The translations under genes were made by a program, and so were the position numbers. A stretch of DNA of 64,000 bases from the NCBI RefSeq assembly GCF_047663525.1, contig NC_092599.1:25415501-25479500 (forward strand), given 5' to 3'. Positions 42,628 to 51,412 of this stretch are shown here, one piece after another. The DNA is from Anas platyrhynchos (taxonomy: Eukaryota; Chordata; Aves; Anseriformes; Anatidae). Under the pieces are notes generated by a model that did not search any database, was not told the DNA's origin, and was given only the letters and a program-made list of their open reading frames with translations. Every line of letters starts with the position of its first letter. The stretch's first letter is position 1.

Positions 42628-45600
42628 TCAGAAAGAAGGTGATATCCACCGGGTGCTGATCCGGTGTGTTTTTCCTGAACAATCTTTAGCTTCCCATGCA
42701 TAGGGATTTTTGGGAGTAGTTAGTGTCATGGGTACTATTCCAATCTGAGGCATTTTTACCAGCACAGGCTGTCCAGGAGAAAATCCTACAGTGTGCTTTT
42801 CCATTTTGGTATGATGCTTTTCTGTTTCAGTGTAGTGCTTTGGAGTGATGGTGGTAGAAGATGTACAGAAGGCTTTCATTTTGGGGCAGCCATCTCCACT
42901 CCATCTATTATTTATTTGATAGATGGCGTCATGTAACCGCAAATGCCATCCAGATTTGTGAGTATTTGCGAAACGTTTGACCAAACCATTAGTGCGTTCT
43001 ACAATACCATTTGCTTGAGGATAATAGGGGGTGTGGAATACCCATCGGATCCCTTCCTCTCTGGCCCAGTCCTGTACCACTGCAGCTGTAAAATGTGAAC
43101 CATTATCACTTTGAATTTCTTCAGGTAGGGGGAGTGTACTGAACCATCCTTTTAGTCCTTTTACCGTGTTTTCCCCAGTAGCTGATGCAAAAGCAGTAGC
43201 CATAGTGAGACCAGATATTACCTCTACTCCTACTAGAACATACTTCTTCCCTCCTGATGATCGCAATGGGCCGATGTAATCAATCTGCCAGGAGTGCCAC
43301 AATGTTTTCCTGTCCCGAATGTGCAAGGGAGGTGCCTTACTCGGATGGTCCTTGTTAAGCCGTAAGCGACATTGGGAGCAGGCAGTCACCACTTGTTCAC
43401 ACAGTTTGACTGATACAGGCCATCCTCGAGCTATACCTTCCCGGTATAAGTCAGCCCGTCCGGTGTGGCCACGCTTAACATGTAACCATTCGAGCAACCG
43501 TTCCCATTCTTGGTTATCATTAGTGAGATCTACTTGACGCAACCGTGTGAGGCTATCTACCTGCTGATTGAATTGGGCAGCTACAGTGTTCGACTGATCA
43601 TGTCCTTTTACCCATCCTATATGTAGTGTTCGCTGTTTTCCTATCTCTAACAGTTGTTTCCAACTTTCGGTTTGCCAGACTGGAACTCTATTTACCTGCC
43701 AATCATTAACTGCCCAGTGACCGATCCACTCAGTAGCTCCCTTAAAAACAGCATATGAGTCAGTATAAATATGGGTAGCACCATGTTGTGCGGCTAATAA
43801 AACTGCTCTGAGTTCCCCTACCTGTGCACTGCCTTCACCGGTTTCAATCAGTTTCTCTCCTGTGGCTACTTCCAATGCCACAGCCTTGTATTTCCACTTA
43901 TTGTTTTCCCTATGAGACGAGGCATCTGTAAACCACACTCCTGTAAGATCACTGTCTTCCTTTAAAGGAGGTGCTTCCTGGATTGGAGATGGTTTGGTTG
44001 GTGGAAGCTGAAACAGGAGGGTACTATCTATGTCCTTTTGTAGTTTGGATATTTTAGTATTACCCTCAGTGATTGGCATAATCTCATTAATACCTTCTAG
44101 ATAGGCATACCATTTACGAACCGTGGGTTTCTGGGCAATGCCAGCAGGTGGTATTGTTCCTTTACGGACTACATCCAGGATACGGAAAGGTCCTTGGACA
44201 ATCACATTCTGTTTTCTCCTTAATTGCTCTGTCTGTTTCACTGCTCGCACTAAAGACAATAATCCCTTCTCAAGATCCGAATATCTTCTTTCAGTATCAC
44301 TGAAAGAGTGGGAGCTGAATTCCAGTGGTCTCTCGGGTCCCTCTGGTCCCCTTTGCCATAAGTTACAATGAGAGCCATGTTCACTGAACCCCCATTCCAC
44401 ATGGATAGGGTCAGTAGGGTGTATAGGACCAAGCTGTTGGAACAACCTCAATTCCTTTATTAATAATTCTATTGCATTAGTATGCTGTTCAGTCCACTCC
44501 CATGATTTTCCTTTCCTAAGCAAGTTATAGAGAGGACGCGCAATGATAGCAAAACCTGGGATATGTTTACGCCAGTAACTTAAAGCACCCAATACTTGTT
44601 GTAATTCCTTTACACTAGAAGGTCTTTGTCCGTGTTCTATTTTTTCCAGCGTGTCCTGAGGAATAGAGGCAGCTCCATTAACCCACCATACTCCTAGGAA
44701 TTTAACTTCCTGAGCAGGCCCTTGGCACTTTGAGTCAGGGATTTCCAATCCTAAATCAGTCAGTGTCTTCCGGATATTTTCCATTGTGCCTTTTACGCTT
44801 TCCTGATCCTTTCCCCCTATCAGGATATCATCTATATACTGATATACTGTGTTGTCCGGTGGAATAGGAATTTCTGCTAGAATTTTAGCCAAAGTATTGT
44901 GGGCAATCGTGGGAGAATGCTTGTATCCTTGTGGAAGCCTATTAAAAGTATATTGGATTCCTTTCCAGGTGAAAGCAAACTGAGCTTTGTCCTGCTCAAG
45001 GAGAGGAATCATAAAAAACATATCTTTAACATCCAAAGCAGCCATCCAAGGATGGGCAGCGCCTTGTATTAATGTCACTATTTCTGCTATGTTTGGGACT
45101 GCAGCAGTTAAAGGTGCGGTGTTAGCATTTAACTGTCTGTAGTCCACGGTAAAGCGCCACTGCCCAGTTGATTTCTTTACTGGCCACACTGGTGAATTAT
45201 AAGGTGAATGGGTCCTTTTAATAATGCCTCTTTCTTCCAATTCTGTTACCACCCCGTCAATCCCCATAAGTGCTGCTGCTGGCAACGGATATTGCCGAAC
45301 ATTAGTAATTTTAGAGGGAGGTAAGGGTATAGATGTTTGTAGCAGGCTCAATTTTACTGTGTCCGAATCCCTTTGATATGTCGCGAAACTCCACACTGTT
45401 CCATCAGGGAGTTTCCACATACGACCACGCAGTACGTCAAATCCTAAAATATTAGTGTATGCAGCACCAACTAATACTTCTACCCTGGTTAATTTTTGTT
45501 CCTCTGGCAACCAGAGCGAAATTTTTGCGGTAGGGCATTGTTTTTCCACACCATCGATTCCTGTAAATTTAACCCTGCGTCGACCAGGTGTTATACCCAG

Positions 45601-45762
45601 GGTCTGTGCGGTCTCATGTGTGATTACTGACATTTGAGCCCCAGTATCAATAAGAAAATTTACCAATATTTTTCGGGGTCCAACAGGAATGGCAATGATA
45701 GGGTCAGATTGTTCATTAGAGAGCCATTGAATTGCTAATACCCGCCGAGCAGGGTGGCTCAC
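42628..45762 (-). CDS. pol: Pro-Pol, copy 1 (protease, RT, RNase H, integrase)
   Basis: The open frame of 1044 codons from 45762 starts with GTG, so it has no own start. It is reached from gag by a -1 shift at 45783-45789. Protease: DTG at residues 39-41. Reverse transcriptase: D244, LPQGY (276-280) and YIDD (309-312). RNase H: D613, E650, D668, D736. Integrase: zinc motif H761-H766-C795-C798, then D828, D886 and E922 with 35 residues between the last two (DD35E). All catalytic residues are in place and no stop interrupts the frame. The C-terminal tail includes a short basic region, and no dUTPase domain was seen. Confidence 0.95.
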   Translation of the reverse strand: MSHPARRVLAIQWLSNEQSDPIIAIPVGPRKILVNFLIDTGAQMSVITHETAQTLGITPGRRRVKFTGIDGVEKQCPTAKISLWLPEEQKLTRVEVLVGAAYTNILGFDVLRGRMWKLPDGTVWSFATYQRDSDTVKLSLLQTSIPLPPSKITNVRQYPLPAAALMGIDGVVTELEERGIIKRTHSPYNSPVWPVKKSTGQWRFTVDYRQLNANTAPLTAAVPNIAEIVTLIQGAAHPWMAALDVKDMFFMIPLLEQDKAQFAFTWKGIQYTFNRLPQGYKHSPTIAHNTLAKILAEIPIPPDNTVYQYIDDILIGGKDQESVKGTMENIRKTLTDLGLEIPDSKCQGPAQEVKFLGVWWVNGAASIPQDTLEKIEHGQRPSSVKELQQVLGALSYWRKHIPGFAIIARPLYNLLRKGKSWEWTEQHTNAIELLIKELRLFQQLGPIHPTDPIHVEWGFSEHGSHCNLWQRGPEGPERPLEFSSHSFSDTERRYSDLEKGLLSLVRAVKQTEQLRRKQNVIVQGPFRILDVVRKGTIPPAGIAQKPTVRKWYAYLEGINEIMPITEGNTKISKLQKDIDSTLLFQLPPTKPSPIQEAPPLKEDSDLTGVWFTDASSHRENNKWKYKAVALEVATGEKLIETGEGSAQVGELRAVLLAAQHGATHIYTDSYAVFKGATEWIGHWAVNDWQVNRVPVWQTESWKQLLEIGKQRTLHIGWVKGHDQSNTVAAQFNQQVDSLTRLRQVDLTNDNQEWERLLEWLHVKRGHTGRADLYREGIARGWPVSVKLCEQVVTACSQCRLRLNKDHPSKAPPLHIRDRKTLWHSWQIDYIGPLRSSGGKKYVLVGVEVISGLTMATAFASATGENTVKGLKGWFSTLPLPEEIQSDNGSHFTAAVVQDWAREEGIRWVFHTPYYPQANGIVERTNGLVKRFANTHKSGWHLRLHDAIYQINNRWSGDGCPKMKAFCTSSTTITPKHYTETEKHHTKMEKHTVGFSPGQPVLVKMPQIGIVPMTLTTPKNPYAWEAKDCSGKTHRISTRWISPSF

Positions 45763-47279
45763 TGCCCTCCCCGGGGATAGGAGTTTTTTTGCTGGGATTC
45801 TGTTTTGTCACTTAAGCTTGGTGCCGAAGGTGTACATTCTTTATGGACGGGATTTTTTCCTGTTAAGCAATCCCCTCCATCTGGAACATTTTTCTTACCC
45901 AGAGATTGGACTAATGTACGGAGGTCATCTAGAGAAGCACCACGCAAGAGTGGTCGGGATGCACCCAAAGCTAGGGCCTTACGCCAGAGCTCATCCCGTT
46001 CTTTATTAAATTTGAACCTGTTTTTAAAATTAGGGTATCTGGGATTTTTAGTGTGGATTTGGCGGACTCGCCGAGAGTGATCTTGGGGCTTAATACTGGA
46101 TGAATTAATCCAGCCCATTCGGCGTCCGTATTTATCTAGGTCTTGGACAAATTCACTCCATGTGGGAATAGGAAAGTTTGGATTCCGTCTACGACCACGA
46201 TCACCATCCCTATGAGCAGCTTGTATACGATCCTGGGTGTTTGCTACAAACATTTTAAGACAATCAGGGAGCCCACGGATAAGAGGGGTTAACCGAACCG
46301 GATCAATAGGAGCTAACATCGGGGATTTCCTAAATTCATCTCTTTCATATATCGCCTGAATACAGGCTGCTTTTTGTACTGCTACAGCCAGGTCAGAATA
46401 GCCTGTAGCTCTAATTTCCAGAGGTTCCCCTCTCTCTTGGGGATCTATACCACCTGCCCAATATGCTGCCCGTGCAGTGATAGAATAACTATGGTCTCCT
46501 GGTGTGGTAGTTAAAAATACTCCAGGTCCCCAAAAGCCACCTGCTTCTTCCTCACTCAACATAATTCGATCTCCTCCTTCGAGAGAAACTCGCCACACAT
46601 ATTCCACTTCCGATTCCCCTGGTCGCCTTGAGAACTTCTCCTGTATTTTAATCAACTCCGCCGGTGACCACGGAATCGTTCGCACAGTAGTGCGGATTTC
46701 ATCATTGTCATCAACAGTAGTCTCAGTCTTAACCAAAGGTCTCAAGGAAATCGATTGAGGTTCAGGGTCAGAAACCTCTTCAACACCATCATCATCGTCA
46801 GACCAGATATCACCATCCCAACTTTCAGGGTCTGCATTATACAACAGTCTACGAATCTGCTTAACCGGAGCGCAAGGCTGTATTTTAGTTAACAGATGAC
46901 TAACCCTTTCCAGCAATTGTTTAAGATAATTATTTTCACTCACGAGTTTATCCACTCTAACTCCTAATGCCTTTCCTGTCTCCCTTTCAAAGGCCAATGA
47001 TGACTTCAATATTTCATTCTCTGATTTCAAAGCGGTATGTTCCGCATCAGAGATCAGTTTGGGAGCAGGAGTTTCCTTAGCTTCTTGCTGAGCACAAGTC
47101 AAACAAGCTCCTAACACAGCACAAATCGCACTTTTACCCTTTCTTAGACCAATCCTTCGTGAAGCCTGACACTGCTCAATGCGCTCCACCACCTTTTCCT
47201 CATCTTTCCAAAACTTTTGGGCCCATTCCTTCCCCGCCTGGGAAGGGGCACATTTGTATTTCTGCAGAAGTTTATCCAT
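45759..47279 (-). CDS. gag: Gag, copy 1 (506 aa)
   Basis: It starts MDKLLQKYKC at 47279, only 4 nt after the primer site, and ends TGA at 45761-45759. Residues about 80-135 form a coiled coil (ALKSENEILK..., KLVSENNYLKQLLERV). An acidic stretch (WSDDDD, 159-164) follows. Residues about 200-350 are the likely capsid, with RRPGESEVEYVWRV (218-231) resembling the major homology region. A basic RGRRR lies near 361-365. No CCHC zinc knuckle is present. N-terminal coiled coil and length fit my memory of chicken ENS-1/ERNI (about 490 aa), a Gag-like protein of early embryos; a database match would be decisive. Confidence 0.85.
   Translation of the reverse strand: MDKLLQKYKCAPSQAGKEWAQKFWKDEEKVVERIEQCQASRRIGLRKGKSAICAVLGACLTCAQQEAKETPAPKLISDAEHTALKSENEILKSSLAFERETGKALGVRVDKLVSENNYLKQLLERVSHLLTKIQPCAPVKQIRRLLYNADPESWDGDIWSDDDDGVEEVSDPEPQSISLRPLVKTETTVDDNDEIRTTVRTIPWSPAELIKIQEKFSRRPGESEVEYVWRVSLEGGDRIMLSEEEAGGFWGPGVFLTTTPGDHSYSITARAAYWAGGIDPQERGEPLEIRATGYSDLAVAVQKAACIQAIYERDEFRKSPMLAPIDPVRLTPLIRGLPDCLKMFVANTQDRIQAAHRDGDRGRRRNPNFPIPTWSEFVQDLDKYGRRMGWINSSSIKPQDHSRRVRQIHTKNPRYPNFKNRFKFNKERDELWRKALALGASRPLLRGASLDDLRTLVQSLGKKNVPDGGDCLTGKNPVHKECTPSAPSLSDKTESQQKNSYPRGGQ
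45783..45789 (-). promoter_or_regulatory. Gag-Pol -1 frameshift slippery site, copy 1
   Basis: The minus strand reads A AAA AAC in the gag frame (codons CAA AAA AAC), 21 nt before the gag stop. A CCCCGGGG-centred hairpin can form directly downstream. The pol frame is -1 relative to gag and overlaps it here, as expected for ribosomal frameshifting. Confidence 0.85.
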
Positions 47280-47283
47280 AGCA

Positions 47284-47301
47284 ATCCTGCCGACTACGCC
47301 A
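47284..47301 (-). other. Primer-binding site for tRNA-Ser, copy 1
   Basis: Minus-strand TGGCGTAGTCGGCAGGAT is complementary to the 3' end (with CCA) of vertebrate tRNA-Ser of the AGA/TGA type as I recall it, with all 18 bases matching. It starts 7 nt after the LTR end, a larger gap than usual, and is followed by TGCT and the gag ATG. Confidence 0.85.
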
Positions 47302-47375
47302 ATTTTACTGTCGCGTTAAAGGGGTGTAGCTGATTAACCGTCACGGGCCCGTTTGGATTCAGAGTACTGAACCAG

Positions 47376-47530
47376 TCGGACATTCACCAAAACTGGGGGT
47401 CCGTTCGGACAATCACCAAAAACGTAATAACCGCCTGGGGGTCCACTCAGACATTCACCAAAAACGTATTAACCACCTGGGGGTCCGTTCAGACATTCAC
47501 CAACAATGCATTAACCGTCTGGGGGTCTGG
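47376..47530. repeat. 42-bp tandem repeat in LTR 2
   Basis: It has the same unit order as LTR 1, including the shortened first unit. Confidence 0.9.
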
Positions 47531-47616
47531 TTAGATTCAGAACACTGAATTATCACGGATAATCACCCTCACCCAAGTCGCATTAATGAAAGCTATCACA
47601 ATGCAATCAAGTATGG

Positions 47617-47622
47617 TTTATT
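47617..47622 (-). terminator. LTR 2 polyadenylation signal AATAAA
   Basis: This is the copy of the LTR 1 signal. It would end copy 2 transcripts and must be bypassed for full copy 1 transcription. Confidence 0.65.
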
Positions 47623-47705
47623 ACAGCAACAGATAATCAGGTTCTTTTGGATTGCCGGCGATAGTGACTGTCTGCAAAAGCAAGCTAATATGCATGAAAT
47701 ACACA

Positions 47706-47840
47706 GGCGTTATAGGTGTTATAGATGTGACAGGTGTTATAGGTGTTGCAGATGTTATAGGTGTTATAGGTGTTACAGATGTTATAGATGTTATAGATGG
47801 TATAGATGTTACAGGTGTTATAGGTGTTATAGGTGTTATG
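47706..47840. repeat. 9-bp minisatellite in LTR 2
   Basis: It has the same fifteen units in the same order as in LTR 1. Confidence 0.92.
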
Positions 47841-47893
47841 GGTGCACAGCCTAGAAATAAACGCGTTGAAAGGATCAAAGACTCTATATAGAG

Positions 47894-47901
47894 ATTTATA
47901 A
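47894..47901 (-). promoter_or_regulatory. Putative TATA box of LTR 2
   Basis: This TTATAAAT occupies the same place as in LTR 1. It is the expected promoter of provirus copy 1. Confidence 0.55.
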
Positions 47902-48648
47902 GCAAATATTCAGATCTCACCCAAAGGCGTCCCAATGGGGGGGGGAAGAGAGGCTCAGCCCGTCGACTGATCCCGGAAGTCAGGAGGTCCTAAGGATGCT
48001 GTATGTCCTCGGGATGGTATCTCCCCTGACGATGGTATCTTCCCTAACATCCCCTCTCTCTTGGGCCAATTTATATTATTTTCTGTCTTTTAGGTGGAGC
48101 TTGAGTGGCTCTAGTCAAGCATATCTTAGTTATGATTGGTGTAAAGTTTTCCCGTCTCCGTTTAAAGTAATAGGCTCCGAGAAATTCAGAGCGCATGCTC
48201 AGTGAGGGGTGGTCGCACCTTGGAGGCGGGTAGCTTTTGGGATGGAGGTGTGTTTTGGTATTATAATGATATTATAATGAGCAAAAAGAACACTAGGGTA
48301 CAGCATTTGTCAAAACGTGACAGGTCTTTGGCTTAGGGTGGCAAAAAGTGCTGCTTTGTGCACAAGAACAATCGAGGTCCCACCTGATCACAGAGCCTAG
48401 CCGTGGTGTCTCCACTCCACTCCACGCTCCGTGGTGTTCCTTAGAGCTAGCACACCAAGTTTCCCCAGCGCGATAGTATCTAAGGTTGGGAGCCTAGGGA
48501 ACGCTCAGATAATGCAGTTATGCCCTACCCTGAAAGCCTCTTCAAAGCTGTACCTTTTCCTTAAAAACGTGAATGTTAGTTTTATTTTCCTAGTTACTTC
48601 AGGCATTTACACCACATAATCCACCCCGTGACTATAGTCACTCAAGCT

Positions 48649-51387
48649 TCACGACAGTTGAAATATGTCGGGGATGTCACATACGTTCTCGGACTGAGGT
48701 TTATCGAGTGTATGTACATTTTGTAGGGATGCTAAACGTTTCATCATAAACCAGAGTTTAACATACAAACTAATTGTCAGTATAAAACACAATACAGTGA
48801 GTATTAGCAGAACAATAACAGGGTGAAGCATCTTGTTGAAGATTCCCTTGGCAGCTGGCGACCATCCAAACAAAGTGTCCCACCATCGGTGTCTCTCATC
48901 TCTCTTCACTCTTTCCATCACTCGATGTATTTCTTGTGCATCATGATGGACAGTAATCAGAGTCTTTTGTCCATTTTCTCGGACTTGTGTCATCAGCTGC
49001 TTCAGGTCCTCATGTACCAGCAATTTCTTCACCAAGGTGAGGTTCATTCCAATAGGAGTAGGCAGCAGTTCATGAAGCAGAATATAATTAGATGCAATAA
49101 GTTGATAAGAAGTGACAGGAGCTGAGTATTTAAAATCACATCCTAGAATTTTGGTAAAATTGCAAACACAAACATTAGAGTGATTACTGGTATCTACCAC
49201 TGTATCATCTACGACTATAGAATCACAATGAGTTCTCATACAAACGCAACCTTTCCCAATATATATAAGTACAGTTTCAAGGGTTTCATTAGGATGTATC
49301 TCGAAGTGGCAAATATTTTGCTCAGTGTCAAGACAAATGTCTTGAGATTCCAGCGTGTTACTTTCACAGATGAAACCTTTTTGTTCACGCACAATGCATG
49401 CATTTACATCAATTGTTTGCCACTTTCCTCCCTTTTGATGGGCCCATACTTTATGTTCTTTAGGATAAAGTATAGTTCCATTATGATTGAGTCCTAATGC
49501 AATAATTGGATATACATTGTATACGGTGGCATTACTTATAGTAAGTATGAAGGCAACAATTTTATCATTTTCTGCATAATGGGTAAAGTTGACTAATTGC
49601 CACCAAGCTTGAAATTCTTTTTCAAATTCTGAAGCATTATCCCAAATCAATTTTCGAATTTCAGTGGGCAAAGTTCCTCCTTCTCCTTCTCTAATAATAG
49701 CTGCTGCTACAGATTGTATCCATAACTGCGCTTGGATACAGCTCAAGGCAAGGGAGGTATTGCCTTGGGCTTTTCCAAGGGCATTTACAATTAATTGATG
49801 ATCATTTTCCTCAATTTGTTCCCAATGGGGTAAAATATCTGATAGAAGCCATTGATTTGCTCCTAAAGCCAATAAGGATGATTTTATTGGTTGTTCCAAT
49901 TTCCTTAGGTCATCTGTAGTAGCAGTTACTCTACTCATTAAAACCTCAGCATCAATGCTATTTAATATACCTAATCCTGTCCCTAATAACCCAGTTGCAT
50001 CCCGTGGCACGCGCTGAGATTGTTTTAGAGAACGTCCATGTAACCATGCTAACCAGCCGGTGTAGGCAGTTCTCAGAAAGGTGGTACATTTCGAGTTAAT
50101 TTCAGAGATATTAATGTGCAGCGCTAGCTCTACCCTTTTTAGGGACCAACTAGGGTTAAAGAGAATTTGTTGTTGTCCCACATTTTTAATTATGTAAGGA
50201 CCTGTTTTGAAGATGGAGGGAGTTAGACTAATGGGGGGCTGAGTTGGTTCATTTTCAAATATCTGCGGAGGCAGAGGCTTCTTATCCTTTGTAGTCGATG
50301 ATGTTTCTGTATTAACCATGAATTCAAATAATATTTCTGTGCCTCTGTAACCCCAAAGACAGTACACAATTATAGGTTTAGTGAAAGTAAAATTGTACCA
50401 GCAATCAAAATTTGGTTCTGTTATTTTAGTACAATCAGTACTATAATTTTGTGGTCTAGTAGAATCAGTGTATACTGTCTTAATTTCAGTAGGCCGATTA
50501 TAAGTGGATCCATTAGTTATTCGACAACCAATTTGTATTAGCTGGCCAGATGTGGCTTGAAGTTCAGCCATTTTTAGAGAATCATTCCAACTCCATTCAT
50601 CTTTCAAAAATGTTTTGTTTCCCTGTAAAACTAAGGTAGATAAATTTAGGCTCCTTTTGTTCTGAGGTGTTCCAATGATTGCGCTGTATCGTGATAATGC
50701 ATGATTCCAAGGATCATCATAAGGTGTTATGGTGTCACTGGGTATATTTCTACTTCCATACTGCAGTATATCAAATGTAATGTATGGTGTTAGGTCAGGT
50801 GGTGTAGTTGGTTCAGGCTCAACCACATCTATTTTGAATCTAAATAGTAGTCCTGTACACCGTGACTGCGACAGGCCTGAACCTGAGCAGTGTTGTTGCC
50901 ATATACAAGTTACAATAGTGGGTTCTATCAGGGTAAAATTATACCAACAATCCCACTCATCCGTAGCACAGGATTTTGTAGTCACTTGGTTTCCAGATAT
51001 TGTTATTAATGTGGCTTTCTCGTGAGTCGAGCCATTAACCATTCTACACCCCACTCGGATTTCTTCTCCTGTTCTTCCTTTTAGAAGCGGAAGCCATCTC
51101 TCATCCCAGCCCCACTCGTGTCTCGAAAACACCTCAGTTCCATGCATAACCACGGTAGCTAAGTTTAATTTTTCCTTTAAGGCTTGCGTTCCCAAAATAC
51201 CAGTGTATTTAACATAGGCTTGGGACCACAGCCAGCCTGGTTCTCCTTGGCTGTAAACCAGAAGTGATCGCATCAAGGTCAGGGCGGAGCAAAGTATTAT
51301 TAATCCAAACTGTTGATTCGTCATCTTCCAGCTGTCCATATGCTGTTCGCTCAGGGTTCCTGTAAACATAAAAAGAAAGAAAAGCAT
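48649..51387 (-). CDS. env: Env, copy 2 (912 aa)
   Basis: The translation is identical to copy 1: two related surface domains, two basic motifs and a C-terminal membrane span, with no stop or frameshift. Confidence 0.9.
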   Translation of the reverse strand: MLFFLFMFTGTLSEQHMDSWKMTNQQFGLIILCSALTLMRSLLVYSQGEPGWLWSQAYVKYTGILGTQALKEKLNLATVVMHGTEVFSRHEWGWDERWLPLLKGRTGEEIRVGCRMVNGSTHEKATLITISGNQVTTKSCATDEWDCWYNFTLIEPTIVTCIWQQHCSGSGLSQSRCTGLLFRFKIDVVEPEPTTPPDLTPYITFDILQYGSRNIPSDTITPYDDPWNHALSRYSAIIGTPQNKRSLNLSTLVLQGNKTFLKDEWSWNDSLKMAELQATSGQLIQIGCRITNGSTYNRPTEIKTVYTDSTRPQNYSTDCTKITEPNFDCWYNFTFTKPIIVYCLWGYRGTEILFEFMVNTETSSTTKDKKPLPPQIFENEPTQPPISLTPSIFKTGPYIIKNVGQQQILFNPSWSLKRVELALHINISEINSKCTTFLRTAYTGWLAWLHGRSLKQSQRVPRDATGLLGTGLGILNSIDAEVLMSRVTATTDDLRKLEQPIKSSLLALGANQWLLSDILPHWEQIEENDHQLIVNALGKAQGNTSLALSCIQAQLWIQSVAAAIIREGEGGTLPTEIRKLIWDNASEFEKEFQAWWQLVNFTHYAENDKIVAFILTISNATVYNVYPIIALGLNHNGTILYPKEHKVWAHQKGGKWQTIDVNACIVREQKGFICESNTLESQDICLDTEQNICHFEIHPNETLETVLIYIGKGCVCMRTHCDSIVVDDTVVDTSNHSNVCVCNFTKILGCDFKYSAPVTSYQLIASNYILLHELLPTPIGMNLTLVKKLLVHEDLKQLMTQVRENGQKTLITVHHDAQEIHRVMERVKRDERHRWWDTLFGWSPAAKGIFNKMLHPVIVLLILTVLCFILTISLYVKLWFMMKRLASLQNVHTLDKPQSENVCDIPDIFQLS

Positions 51388-51412
51388 GCTCGGTTGTATT
51401 CAACCGGCAGGG

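Larger units (their letters stand above)
38524..48616 (-). mobile_element. Endogenous retrovirus, copy 1 (complete LTR-gag-pol-env-LTR)
   Basis: Read on the minus strand the order is 5' LTR (48616-47309), tRNA-Ser primer site, gag, pro-pol, env, weak purine tract (39842-39832) and 3' LTR (39831-38524). The period to the next copy is 8785 bp: 1308 bp of LTR plus 7477 bp internal. All three genes are open. The Gag with N-terminal coiled coil and no zinc knuckle, and the long LTR, make me think of the chicken ENS-1/ERNI (Soprano) family, known for expression in early embryos. That naming is from memory. The 3' LTR abuts the CpG island and start codon of the RANBP2-derived gene in the same orientation. 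Confidence 0.93.
47309..48616 (-). repeat. LTR 2 (shared by copies 1 and 2)
   Basis: It appears identical to LTR 1. It serves as the 5' LTR of copy 1, so its promoter would drive the gag-pol-env genes at 47279-39864. Confidence 0.88.

Noticed and set aside
45760-45762. Pol start codon at 45762
   Set aside because: The codon is GTG and lies inside gag. Vertebrate translation would not start there, and the frameshift site explains expression.
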